Shown: in pieces, positions 1-11,300 of the stretch | Position numbering within the stretch: the stretch's first letter is position 1 | How the letters are laid out: each line of letters starts with the position of its first letter | Assembly (NCBI GenBank): GCA_013180625.2 | Contig: SNVD02002551.1 | Span: forward strand, 1 to 64,000 | Length of the DNA stretch: 64,000 nucleotides | Source: Boswellia sacra | Taxonomy: Eukaryota; Streptophyta; Magnoliopsida; Sapindales; Burseraceae | Direction: 5' to 3' | Program-made: the position numbers and the translations under genes | The notes under the pieces: generated by a model | Seen by the model: only the letters and a program-made list of their open reading frames with translations | What the model was told of the DNA's origin: nothing | Databases searched by the model: none

Positions 1-182
1 AAGACAGATGGCAAAGAGAGATAAAACCTGATCAATTTGATAGCCTATGAAAGAATCTCCTCGAGACATAAAAATCGATCATTATTACCTTATTTTATTT
101 TTCTTTTCTTTTTTTTATTTATTTTTTTAAAAACATTGGGTTGCCTCCCAATAAGCGCTTGGTTTAACGTCCTCAGCCCGAC

Positions 183-882
183 GTTGTTCCATCATGGGAG
201 GATCCAATTTCTGTTGTACTTCTCTAATGGGCTTGGATCCCTCTTCTAACAAGATACGGTCAATGCATATGGATGGGCCTTGGATTTCAACAATTGTCCA
301 CTCAATAGCTATTTGTGATCTGTAAGTATTCGAACGAGTTTATCTTCTTGTATTCGTGCAAGGCCATTTCCATTGTTAAACCGCAAAGTATCATTCTCAC
401 CCAAGAATCCATGATTCAAATGATATGGAAGTGACTTAAGCTCCAAGGTATTGGCTTTCATCACAAAAGGAAGAAGTTTCTCATTAGATAAAGGCAATTC
501 AATGTACGAAACATCATACCTATTTGTTGTATCAGCTTTTCTTGGTTCTTTGAAACTTTCTATCCTTATGTGTTTCCTAATAGCACATCCACTCCATTTC
601 TTGCAGTTACTCAAAACATTGTTGTGGCTAAATAAATCAATAATGTTAACTGCAAAAAACAGAATGCAAGTCACTAAGGTACCTCATTGCCTCGAAAATA
701 TTGAAACGGATCACTTTGCCATCAAACTCCATGGTGAAAGTGCCATCATGAACATCAATCTTGGTTCTAGCATTTTTCAATGATGGTCTCCCTAAAAGAA
801 TCGGAGTTGGATTAGGAGATGTCTCATTCTCTATTTTAAGGACATAGAAGTCTGCTGGGAAAACCAATTGATTCACCTGCAC
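183..882 (-). pseudogene. Post-protease and N-terminal RT fragment of the gypsy element
   Basis: Minus-strand frames 882-646, 674-309 and about 310-186 follow one another across frameshifts. They encode the segment between protease and RT (ILLGRPSLKNARTKIDVHDG) and then the start of the RT region (LARIQEDKLVRILTDHK and LLEEGSKPIREVQQ). The RT catalytic motif (YxDD) is not present because the sequence is cut by the deletion junction near 185. Confidence 0.75.
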
Positions 883-889
883 AACACAT

Positions 890-2169
890 CTTCTACAACT
901 CTTTTGGGATATGCATTAAAATGATCAGCAAGTTGAATGGTAATACCAGTTTTCACAAAAGGTCCAAGATTTAAAGAAGGATAAATAGAATATGGCATGA
1001 CATTAATAGATGCTCCTAAATCTAACATAGCTCTTTCAAACTTGTTATTACCAATGGTGTATGGAATTGTGAACGTACCTGGATCTTTGTATTTCGGAGG
1101 AATTTTTCTTTGTAAAACAGTTGAAACATTTTCCCCACACTTACCTTCTCATTTCCTTTCAACTTTCTCTTGTTGGTGCATAACTCCTTGAGAAATTTTG
1201 CATAACGAGGTACTTGCTTAATAGCATCCAGAAGTGGTATATTTACCTCAATCTTGCGAAAAGTTTCCAAGATTTCCTGTTCTTGTTCCTTCTTCTTCGA
1301 TTTTACAAATCTACTAGGAAAAGGTGGAGGAGAAACATATGAAGGACTGAGGGTTATAGGATTTACCTGAGAAGTCAATGTTTTGTTCATGGTGGAAGTG
1401 GTGTCATCTCCTTCATCAGTTTGTGATTTCCTTGGCAAGATATCTAATTGCTCTCCACCTTGCGAAGTTATCGCACTAACAGTCTCTCCTGGATTGATCA
1501 CCGTTTGAGAAGATAATTTTCTGAGTCTTGGCCCTCGAATTTGCTCATGCTAGTAGCCAATTGTCCCATTTGATTTGCCAGGTTTTGGATACTTGCCCCA
1601 GTTTCCTGCTGGAATTGCATTGTGTTAGTGGCAAGTGCATTAACAATATCCTCGAGAGACATACCTGAGTTTTGCGAAGCTGGTTGCGGTGCTGGATGTG
1701 GCATTGGTGGTGGTTGCATTTGAAATGGTCGCTGCACTCTAGGTTGATTGAAACTTTGTGGCAGATTTGGTATCACATTTGGAGTGATTGGTTGATGATT
1801 CCAGTAACTGAAATTATGTTGATCTTCCCATCCAGCATTGTAAGTGCTAGAGAAAGGATCATACCATTGCCTCGTTTGTCCTGGAAATCCACCCATGGCA
1901 TTGGCTTGTTCCATATATTCTTCTTGTAAAGTTGGATACATGTCGATTGGATGCTCCATCGTAGAATATATCCCACATTCATAAGATTTTTGTATATCTC
2001 CTACAGCCATGTTTTCCACAAGAGAGGTTAGCTCAGAAAGTTGTTGTTCAATGTTCGGAGTGCTTACCTCATTTACTCTCCATGGTACTTGTGGCTCAAA
2101 TCCGCTACTGAATTGATAGAAGTTTACTGCCATGTTGTCTAAACACAAACAATCAGAAAAGAAAAACAA
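890..2169 (-). pseudogene. gag C-terminus and protease fragment of the gypsy element
   Basis: Two overlapping open stretches (2169-1498 and 1501-1022) give a Pro/Gln-rich gag tail with the family phrase LATNTMQFQQETGASIQNLA, followed by a basic linker ending in KQVPRYAKFLKELCTNKRK. They are joined by a frameshift near 1505-1530. A second frameshift near 1100-1140 moves the reading into the protease, where DLGAS is encoded at 1022-1008 in another frame. The retrotransposon gag domain and any zinc knuckle upstream are absent. It is not expressible as one protein. Confidence 0.8.
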
Positions 2170-2223
2170 ACAAAAATATGAATCAACAATGAAAACAAAA
2201 TAACAAATCGATTAGAAAATCAA

Positions 2224-2241
2224 TCCCCGGCAACGGCGCCA
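2224..2241 (-). other. Primer binding site matching tRNA-Asp
   Basis: The plus strand reads TCCCCGGCAACGGCGCCA, which I recognise as the 3' end, including CCA, of plant tRNA-Asp(GUC). On the element's own sense strand this is an 18-nt site complementary to the tRNA primer. It fixes the orientation of the element (minus) and the inner edge of the LTR. Confidence 0.85.
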
Positions 2242-2247
2242 AAAACT

Positions 2248-3671
2248 TGATGCGTTCGAAACTAGCAAGTATACTAGTCGCACAAGTAATAAAGTGATGA
2301 GTGAGATATCGTTCCCACGAGGATTGATTCTAATTGAATTTGTTATTTTTCAGCAACAATAAACTAAATATGGGGGGTTTTGTTGAATGATTAATTAAAC
2401 TGAAATACGAAAGCAAATAAAGAATAACACAACACAATATTAAATGAATTGAAAATTCAATGAGAGACACTTGGTTAAGGGTTCTTTCTCTGCCACAAGA
2501 TATGAATTTGTGAATTAACATAGAATTGTAATCCAATTACAGCATTGAAGTTATCAACCGTAGATAACAACAAGCTCTGTTATCCCAATCTTTCCTTACT
2601 TTGTTGTTAAATAAAACAAGCTCTTTATTTAATCTCTATCCATTAAACAACCTAGAACAAGCTCTCTAAGTTTAATTCAATAGAAGCATTACGATGAGAA
2701 AGATAGGTTGATCTAACAATAATCACACAAGTTCGGATTATTTAACCTAGGTTGTATTTTCCAATTGCAATCTCTGATCACAATTTTGCTACTAATGATT
2801 GAAATTCATGACAATTACGGATCAAGATTTCTAATCTAGCAATAGACAACAACAGATTATATTCAGTTGGCCATTCCAAATACAATCAGTAAGCAATCAT
2901 AAGCATTAGATATGGGAAAATACAAGCAACTTCAATTAGAGAATTGGATAACAATTTCTTACACAATCAACTCACAAAATCCATATCAAGGGCTTTGAAA
3001 TCACCCTCAACCAATTCAGATTTAGTTACACATATTCAATCAGAATAACAAATACAATACAGAGAAATTCCAGAATTGAAAAGGAAAGAAAGAACTTAGC
3101 AAATTCTTTGAAAATCTTCTTTGTAGATGAATCTTCTTGGAATTGTAGTTCCTCCTCTTTCAAAATCTTCTTTCTCCTTCAAGAACTTCAAGGGATGAGA
3201 GAAATCCAGAAATGCAGCCTCCTCCCACGTTTTCCCCTCCTTCAAGTTATCAAAATAAAACCCTAAAATGTGTTTAAATACTCTGCTACAGTGACTTGCT
3301 ACAGTGCCCGTATTATACATGCTACAGTGACTTGTGGAATTATATTTCTATACATCTCACACTGTTTTGATTACAACTTTTGGTACACTGAATGGATTTA
3401 TAAACCGTAAATTTCTCCAGAAAATAGACTTCGAGAGCTTTCCAACGGTATATAATATGTCATCGGGTTCATTGTATATCAATACAATTAAATCCGAGAA
3501 GATGGTTGACTAGCAGAGGTGAAAATGAAGGGTTTTACTCCATTTTTTTGCAAGTTGCTCCAAAACTCCTACAAACATCAAAACCACAGAAAAACATAAA
3601 AATACCAAGGAATATAGCAAAGAAACATGGATGAATTGATATAAAAGTAATACATAAATAGACACCTATCA
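2248..3671 (-). repeat. 5' LTR of the gypsy element
   Basis: The segment is about 1424 bp and is bounded on the plus strand by TGAT (2248-2251) and ATCA (3668-3671), the usual TG...CA inverted ends. It directly follows the primer binding site with a 6-nt gap. The short open frames inside it look like noise. The host sequence immediately outside is CTCAG (3672-3676), the expected target-site duplication; its partner lies outside the window. Confidence 0.8.
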
Positions 3672-3839
3672 CTCAGCCAAGCTAAGATCGCCGTTGGTTG
3701 CTGGAAGTCGTCGGCTCGTCGCGTTGGTTGCTGGAATCTCAGCCAAGCCAAGATCGTCGTTGGTTGCTGGAAGTCGTCAGCTCGTCGCGTTGGTTGCTGG
3801 AATCTCAGCCAAGCCAAGATCGTCGTTGGTTGCTGGAAC
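3672..3839. repeat. 66-bp tandem repeat, about 2.5 copies
   Basis: Units start with CTCAGCCAAG at 3672, 3738 and 3804, a constant 66-bp period with only a few substitutions. Because 66 is a multiple of three, an open frame (3694-3903 plus) runs through it and repeats a 22-residue unit containing VAGISAKPRSS. This is a by-product of the period rather than good evidence for a gene. The array starts exactly at the LTR edge of the gypsy element. Confidence 0.85.
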
Positions 3840-4129
3840 GGCAGGCGGGAGCCTGGAGACCTCTATGCTTGAGGGCTGGCAGCCGTGGAACGGTGGAGAC
3901 TAGGAGACGTCTGTGCTTGAGGCTGAGGGCTGGAGACATCTTCTTCCCAAATTAAAATTTCAGATTCCTGAAATTTGATTGCAATTTGCGTATTAGGGTT
4001 CTTTAGGTTAGAATTTGGGAAATTTTCCCTTTTATAGTTGTGATTCGGTAAGGTAATGTGTATAATAATAAAGTGAAACATCCAATAAAATACTGCCACG
4101 TGTCAAATTCAAACTCAGATAAATATTAA

Positions 4130-4305
4130 CTGATCGGGTCGGGTTTTTTCGGGTTTTCTGGATTAAACCCGATTGTAAACCCGATTACAGAAAAACCTGA
4201 ATAAACCGACCCGATTTCGGGTTATATAACCTATTGACCCGGTCATGACCCGACCAGCCCGACAAAACCCGATCGGGTCGGGTATTTTTGAACACCCCTA
4301 CTGCA
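4130..4305. repeat. Possible hAT-like repeat end with GGGTCGGG/CCCGACCC motifs
   Basis: The stretch is dense in CGGGTCGGGTTTT and its complement. It ends with GGGTATTTTTGAACACCCCTA, which on the minus strand reads TAGGGGTGTTCAAAAATACCC, a terminal pattern I associate with plant non-autonomous hAT-type elements. I could not find the matching second terminus or a target-site duplication, so only a fragment is claimed. Confidence 0.4.
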
Positions 4306-5660
4306 AGGCGGGACTGATAATCCCACTAACTTGGTGCAGTTATTGTGGGCGGGCGGGGGGGCGGTGTTGGGACTCACTTGGACTATCAAACTAGTCCAAC
4401 TCTTGTGCCTGATACGACTGAGATTAGACTAATTTCATACCTGACCCGCTATTACGCATAGATGAATAATTATTATATCATGTAATTTAATTTTTTTATA
4501 TATTTTTTTATCTTTCTAGTGATATTTTATCAACTTAAATTATAAAAAATGATAATTACAAATGAGTTATAAATATAATATTACTATTTGTATAAAGCCA
4601 TGACACGCGTGGCTAATTCTTAACCAATATAAGGTTTTAGTTTTACCTTTTATGTTTATTTTTGCTAGAGTAAATAAATAAAGAAAAAAATATTACAAGT
4701 AACCATGAATTAATGTCTAATATTATTCATAATCTTGACGTTTTATATATTATTATACATAACCCTACCGTTAACTAATTTTAGTTAAATTTAACACCAA
4801 AAGAATAAAAAAGTAACTTAAATTATTTTATTAAATAATAACATTTTCAATTTTTTAAATAAAATATACTTATAAAACTTTCATGAAAAATATAAACAAT
4901 AAAAAAACATGAAATAAATAAATCAAATATCAACTACATCTTTCAAACATATTATTTTTACGTAAATTTAGTTATCTGAGTAAGACTAGTTGATGTTTTA
5001 GATTAATTTTAAAAGTTAATTTAAAATAGTTTTGTTTTAAGTTTCGATTTTTTTCTCAGGGTTATTTTAATTTTTTATATTTTGTTTATTTTAATTATGA
5101 GAAAGTTTCTTTTAATTTTTTATTTTATTTTAGTTAGTTCAATTAATTTTATTTAATATTTTAGTATTAAGATACTATGTTTTCACTCTATTTATTTTAT
5201 TTTTATTATTTTATTTCATTATCTCTTACTTATATTTATCATCTTTGTTTTTAGTTTGACTTTTGTTATATATTTTTTTTAGAATTTTATACCTTATTTT
5301 ATATAGAGGTTCAATATTTTTTGTCTTTTAGTTTAATGTTTTTAGTGAAAGTTTTATAACTTTTTAATTTAAATATTAAGTTAATAATAAAATATTTTGA
5401 TAATAAATAATAATATGATCGAAATATATTATATATATTTTTAATATATTAGAAGATTGATTTAATATAATTTGATGTTAACAGAGTTTATATATAAAAT
5501 GTGCCGATTATACGTAATATTACTTTCCCATAAAGGAATCGGAGTTATTCGTATTATTTTCCCATAAATAAATATTAAATGCGTAATAATAGAAATAAGA
5601 CGGGGGTTTTGCAACGGCGTTGCCTGGTTTTGATTGGAGTTGATTCATCCATCGGTCGAA
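4306..5660. other. Intergenic, AT-rich
   Basis: Apart from a short GC-rich patch at about 4350-4365 (GGGCGGGCGGGGGGGCGG), this stretch is very AT-rich with poly-T and TTTTAATT runs. I see no credible exon, RNA gene or complete repeat in it. Confidence 0.6.
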
Positions 5661-7658
5661 ATGGAAGAGGAATTGATAGAATTGAATGAGGAAGAGGGGT
5701 TGGCGTGCTGTGGCCTGTGGTAGCACCCGATTAGCCAAAGAGATGGCTTTGGCCTTTCCTTTTTCCTCCTTTGATCAAGCCGTTTCTGCCGCTCGAGACA
5801 TCCTGTTCAACAAGGTCATGCCTTTCTCTTTCTCTTCGTCTTTCTCAATTGTAATGTAACTTCATTTCTATTTCCACTCTTTTAACTAATTTATTGGACT
5901 TATAGGTTGACGTCAATGACTGGCTTGAAGCCCTTTCCGCTGCTTCTGAGATCGGCCAATCCACTTCTTCCCAGTTCTCTTTCTTTCTACCGTTGCTTTT
6001 TTATTTATCTTAGTTAGTGATTTATTTTATAGATGGAGTAAGGGAAAGCAATCCACTGCTTTAGGCACTGCTACTGATTCTGGCTTGCGGGTTGGAGTTC
6101 TCATCCTGTGATGCTGCTTAGCTTCTTTATTTCTCTTTTTTATTTTCTAAATCTCCACTTCTCTAGGAACTTTCCGACTGGAATGCTCGCTACAGGCAAA
6201 ATTTTCGATTTATATTTCTTACATGTGCATCTGGGCAGACTGATGGTGAAATACTTGATGAATTGAAGGTCATAATCATAAACCTTACGTTTGAGCCTGT
6301 TTGATTTTGTATTCTGCTCTTATTTTCTGCAGAGACATCTCCTGTTCTATCAACTTTGCCAATTTATTTCTCTTTTATAGGCGCATCATTGAGTTTGAGA
6401 GTGCTGCCCGGGAGCAAATGAAAATTACTGAATTGCGACTAGCAAAGCTCTTCTCTGCTAAATCAAAAGCTGCTTCCATAGGTTTCCACCACCCTGCAAA
6501 GAAAGCTGAAGGTGTTTACTTTTTCACCTTCCGTCCATTGGGATTTGGCTTGCCACGTATGGCTTAATAATTTTGGGAAAATTATCAACACTTGGACTCA
6601 AGAAAAGGGAATGAAAAAACTTTGCGTTTTTCATGCTATATACATGCTATATTCCAACTGTTCTGACCTGCGAAGAATGTTCTTTGAATATCCCATTTGA
6701 TAGCGGAATAACAATGTTCTTTAAATATCCCATTTGATAGCGGCTTGTTATTCCATACTTGAAAATGTAAGGGCCTTCAGAAGAAATACAGACGTTGGAT
6801 TTCGATGAATTATAAGTTGGTGATTGTGTATCAACTTAATCCTGCTGTTCATGTAGAATCAGTTTGCTGACCAAGGGAAGGGGAAAAAAGCAGAAAATGA
6901 GGCAAAAGTTTGAGTTTTGACTGTGTTGTCCTGAGATTCAAGGTCTTGCTAACCTAGTTTATAAAATATAAAGGGAAAAGAAAAAATTAATTGCTTTAAG
7001 TGTTTGCCGACCGCTGATCCTAATGTTTTTCCTTTATTTATTGCTCACTTCATTCTCAGCTTATAATAGTTACCAAGTCCTTAATTTTTCCATTCCAACG
7101 ACAGCTCTCGTGTTCTCTCTGCTCTCATTGCTACTAGACCCGTCCCTTGTTTGCATCGCTACTGTTTTAATTCAATGTTAACATTGTCCTCTCTTCAACT
7201 CTAGACAATCGCGTGAGCATTACTGGAGGCCACCTGACTGCTGCTTCTGAAGCTGCAGCTGGTAAAACATCTCAAATCCCAAGACGAGCCCGTCCACCAA
7301 TTACAACCCATGTATTGGATGTTTCCCGCGGGGCTCCAGCTGCTGGTGTTGAGGTACGTCTAGAAATGTGGAAAGGCATGCAACCTCGTCCCTTGTTTGG
7401 CGATACAGATACAAGTGGATGGGTGCTCCAGGGGTTTTTGAGAACTGATAAAGATGGACGAAGTGGTCAACTGATGAGCATGTTCGAGGATTTGAGCCCT
7501 GGAATTTACAGGATATCTTTTAACACTGGTAAATACTGTCCAGCAGGGTTCTTTCCCTATGTTTCTATTATGTTTGAGATCAAAGAGTCACAAAAGCGGG
7601 AACACTTTCATGTTTGCTGCTTTCACCTTTCTCATTCACTACTTACCGTGGAAGCTAG
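5661..7658 (+). pseudogene. TTL: Damaged TTL: OHCU decarboxylase / 5-hydroxyisourate hydrolase
   Basis: In plants the TTL product performs the two steps after urate oxidase: hydrolysis of 5-hydroxyisourate and decarboxylation of OHCU to S-allantoin in peroxisomes. Recognisable exons are about 5661-5814, 5906-5973, 6033-6090, 6167-6268, 6381-6511 and 7205-7658. They contain REQMKITELRLAKLFSAK (decarboxylase domain) and RPPITTHVLDVSRGAPAAGV plus DKDGRSGQ (transthyretin-like domain). The internal peroxisomal signal RVSITGGHL (PTS2 type) is intact. The lesions are: a 7-nt near-duplication (CTGTGGCCTGTGG at about 5705-5717) that puts a TAG after 20 codons; the decarboxylase HPQIG motif read as ASEIG, so the catalytic His is gone; a shortened start to exon 5; and a frameshift near 7612, so the terminal YRGS lies at 7644-7658 out of frame. 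Lesions are judged against recalled family sequences. Confidence 0.85.
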
Positions 7659-7674
7659 AAATTTATGGTATTGA

Positions 7675-8196
7675 TTGGAAGTTTGATAAACAAAAATCTG
7701 GGCTTCCGTTTCAGATCATATGTGATAGTTGTGTCTTTGTCATGCTCGTGTCGTCATGAATCAAGCTATTGTTATTTATAAATATATAAATCTATAATAA
7801 CTCTATGAGATTGCATATGCTCAAGGTCTGAGTTTTAATTATATTATGGATCTTGATAGTAGCATTGCCACTCCCGATGTTTCAATAGTAACACTGGCGC
7901 CCTCATTTGTAACAGATGTTAAAAAAGGGTATTATAATAATTACAAATAAATTAATAAAATAATAAAAATAATAAAAATCTTATTGATATTAACAGATTA
8001 AAATAAATGGGAGATTAAATTATTATAATTGAAGTTATAAAATTTTATTAGATACATAATGACTATATTTTATTTGTATTTTTCTTTAATGTTTTTATTT
8101 TTAATTCTTGAAATGAATTTTTATCAATAAAATCCTTAATTGCTTAACCTGCAGCCCTGCCCTACCTCTCATGAATGTTTACTCATTTATCTGTAG
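7675..8196. other. Spacer between two damaged genes
   Basis: This 520-bp AT-rich stretch lies between the TTL remnant and the first recognisable exon of the CHY1-like remnant. I looked here for the missing first exons of the latter, whose family start resembles VRILTLNRP, and saw none. Confidence 0.6.
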
Positions 8197-10729
8197 GGAC
8201 AAGGAAGAGCTTTTTGTGCAGGTGGCGATGTAGCAGCACTCGTTCGTGATATTAGTCAAGGTATATGATCAAAACACTGAGAATCTCATGTCAATTTGTC
8301 TTAGAGAAACTTACTTTAATTCAACTTTTTCCGTCCCATAGGTGACTGGAGATCAGTTGCTAATTTCTTTTCCAAGGAATTCATCTTTAATTATTTGACG
8401 GCAACTTACAGTAAACCCAAGGTGAGCCACACCCACTTGCATCATCTTTCATATTTGAAAGTTAGTTTCCTCTTCTTTACATACAAATTTATGCTTACAC
8501 TTTCCTTACAATTATCATTCAAGGTTTCCATTCTTAATGGAATTGTCATGGGAGGCGGGGCTGGTACAGTCCATGGTAGATTCCGTGTTGCAACTGAGAA
8601 ATCAGTACGTTTGATGCCTTTTCTTTGTATATTTTTAAATTAGAAACAATTTTCTTTTAAAAAAATTAATGGCTCTAATCTTGTTAATCAACATCTTGTT
8701 ATGTTCCTCACCTCTCTCACAGGTCTTTGCAATGCCTGAAACAGCATTGGGATTCTTCCCAGACGTAGGTGCCTCTTAATTCTTGTCAAGACTCCTGGGA
8801 TTCTTTGGTAATGCTAGTTATATTCTTGATTTCTTGTGCATCCTCTTAAATCTTAACATAGTTTAATGTGCTATACGAAATCTCCAGAACCTACTATTCC
8901 AAGTGGTAGATGATGTTCCTTTTCTTCAATGGTATGTGAGATCATAGTTACCTAGAGCCTTCGACTCGAATGGTGTCTCACCTCCTTATATATATTTAGG
9001 TGGAGGTAAATTGTGAGCTTGCATCCCACTTCTAACCTCTTGCTCCTAACAGCAATCTTAACCTTAAGTGTTTACCTTTTATGGGATTCAGAGAGGGGGC
9101 CTTCTTATCTACATCCTCTACCATGGGTAATTATGGTCATATAGTTATTTCTATGTTGTGTACATTTTTGTGGCTAATACTAAGCTGGCTTTTTTTTTTT
9201 TTTAATTAAAAAAAAAGAGTCTCAACAATTTCTGAAACGGATATGTTTAAGTCTGGAATATGTTTGTTTTTCACATATATGTCCTTGTAATTGTAGATTC
9301 CATTGAAATAAATATTCCAAGATTTTTTGGTGATATATATAATATATTTTATTATATAGTTGGATCTACATACAAGTTTGATTAAGAAAATAGTTTTGAG
9401 AAATTTTCTAGACATAATATGACAATGTCTTTTATGGGTCTGAAATAAATGAACTTTATGGTGGCATTTTTGATAATTAAATTAGGACAACTTATTCAGA
9501 ATTCGGACTTATAATTAAGCTAAAATATTGATCAGTGTTAGCTAGAAAAACAAGCAAGTCAAAATATTTGAATGACTATTAAGTTATTTTCATAGTTCAA
9601 ATGTAAAAACAAACAATTCAGAAGCTTTGAGTTTTTTTCTGTGCATAACTATCTTCTGTAATCTTTGGCAGGAGAATATGTTGGTCTTACAGTTACAAGA
9701 TTGGATGGCGCTGAAATGTTTGCTTGCGGCATTGCAACTCACCTTGTGCCCTCATCAGTATGCTTCCTTTATGATTAATATTATTGGATAGTACAATAAG
9801 GTGAAGTTAAAAATATTTGGTTCAAGCTGTTAAAAAAAATTCTATTTATTCGATAAAGTTAATTGGATATTCAAACTAATACTGTTTACCTGAGCATGAA
9901 GTTCATATTCATTGGAACCGGGATTAGAATTGGCAATTAATTTGTCAGTGCCAGCAAGTGTGCCTAAATCATTGAAAACCGTTTTTGTAACCTTGGGAGA
10001 TCTTTGTTCTTTGTCGAGGATTTGATACTTATATCATATCAATAATTATAGAGCGGTTGCTATGGTGGTTCATTTCAGCTCTGTCTCTCCTAGCTATGGA
10101 TGTTTAATATATATTTGCTTATAATAATTTGAACATTTGTCTACTTAGATGCTAGCACTAATTTGTTTTACATGATTAACAGAGATTGTCTTTGTTAGAA
10201 GAATCACTATGCAAGATAGATTCAAGTGATCCAGCAGTCATTTCTGCACTTATTGATGGATACACTCGGCAACCTTATTTGAAAGATAATAGTGCTTGCC
10301 GCTGGTTAGTTTTGGTTTCATAAGTTTATTTGCCCTTTGGATGTAATAATATGAATATAGGCTTATTTCTTACTGTTAAGTTATTGATAAGGATTATAAA
10401 TATCCTCTGGGTCAGGTTAGTCCTTCTAAATAGCAGTTGTGCCATTACGTTTTAACTTATTATACTTAAAAGTATGACTTATTTTCTGGGGTTAGGAGGC
10501 TGTCAAAGTCCGACTATTGATCTTGTATATCTACTTTACGTAAAATCTCCATCTGCCAAGTTTTAGTCTTATCCTAGTCTGCTTTTTAAGATTTAGAAGG
10601 TATGCATAATAAACTCTTTGGGTAATTATTATGGACCCTCATAGCGTTAAGTGAAATTACTGCCCCCTCTAAAGGATTTCAGAAATCATCACAAATCTTC
10701 AGTCATCTGTTTTAGTATGTTAAACTAAT

Positions 10730-11108
10730 GGTTTAGGGGTTATGTGATCTGTTATGAATTTTAATGGTGAAAATAACCACACACACTTAATCCCTTAGAT
10801 TAAAGATTAATCACAGCACGCACAAAGAAAGAAACACAAGAAAATAACGAACAATATTTAACATGGTTCAGCTGTATAAAAGCCTATGCCACGGGAAACA
10901 ACTTTCAAGGTTTTCACTATGAATAAAAGAGAATTCCACCCTTCTTGCACTCAATTACAGCCGAGAAATATTCTCTCTCTCACACCCTTGGATTGTACAC
11001 ACCCAAGTCCTCCACAACACAGCCCCAGCCGTCACCCTTGAAAACCTAATTTTTGGTCTCTCATGTCTAGAATAAATCCTAGGAGAACATGTGACTGCCA
11101 CTGAATTA

Positions 11109-11168
<60 letters not shown>

Positions 11169-11300
11169 CAGCTCAAAACAGCCCATATATATTAAATAAT
11201 ATTCAGCTTTATACCCAGCCCACTTAACATTAATATAACAGCCCAGTCCAGCCCATAAGCATGTTATAAACAGCAAACCACATGTCCTAATTAACAGCCA
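10730..11300. repeat. Probable retroelement-derived insertion in the CHY1-like intron
   Basis: The sequence around 10855-10945 (ACATGGTTCAGCTGTATAAA, then CCACGGGAAACAAC) resembles the ACGTGGTTCGG...CCACGGG phrase common in plant copia LTRs. An AT dinucleotide tract follows. I could not define both ends or a target-site duplication, so the limits are approximate. Confidence 0.4.
11113..11163. repeat. (TA)n microsatellite
   Basis: About 25 uninterrupted TA units lie in the intron of the CHY1-like remnant. The runs of Tyr-Ile that appear in translated frames here are artefacts of this tract. Confidence 0.95.

Larger units (their letters stand above)
1..3671 (-). mobile_element. Ty3/gypsy LTR retrotransposon, internally deleted, 3' end outside the window
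   Basis: Reading on the minus strand, the order is LTR (3671-2248), primer binding site (2241-2224), a short leader, the C-terminal part of gag, a protease region with a DLGAS active site, and the first part of reverse transcriptase. About 60 codons into the RT region, near position 185, the sequence jumps to a purine-rich stretch (GGGAGGCAACCC at about 141-152) that in Athila/Tat-type elements lies after the integrase. Most of RT, RNase H and integrase are therefore missing, as is the N-terminal gag domain, since only about 55 bp separate the PBS from the gag fragment. Several frameshifts are visible. The second LTR would lie to the left of position 1. The element is non-autonomous and dead; the lineage assignment is from recalled family features. 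Confidence 0.85.

Noticed and set aside
3694..3903. 69-residue repetitive open frame
   Set aside because: It is created by the 66-bp tandem repeat (a multiple of three) and has no start context or recognisable family.
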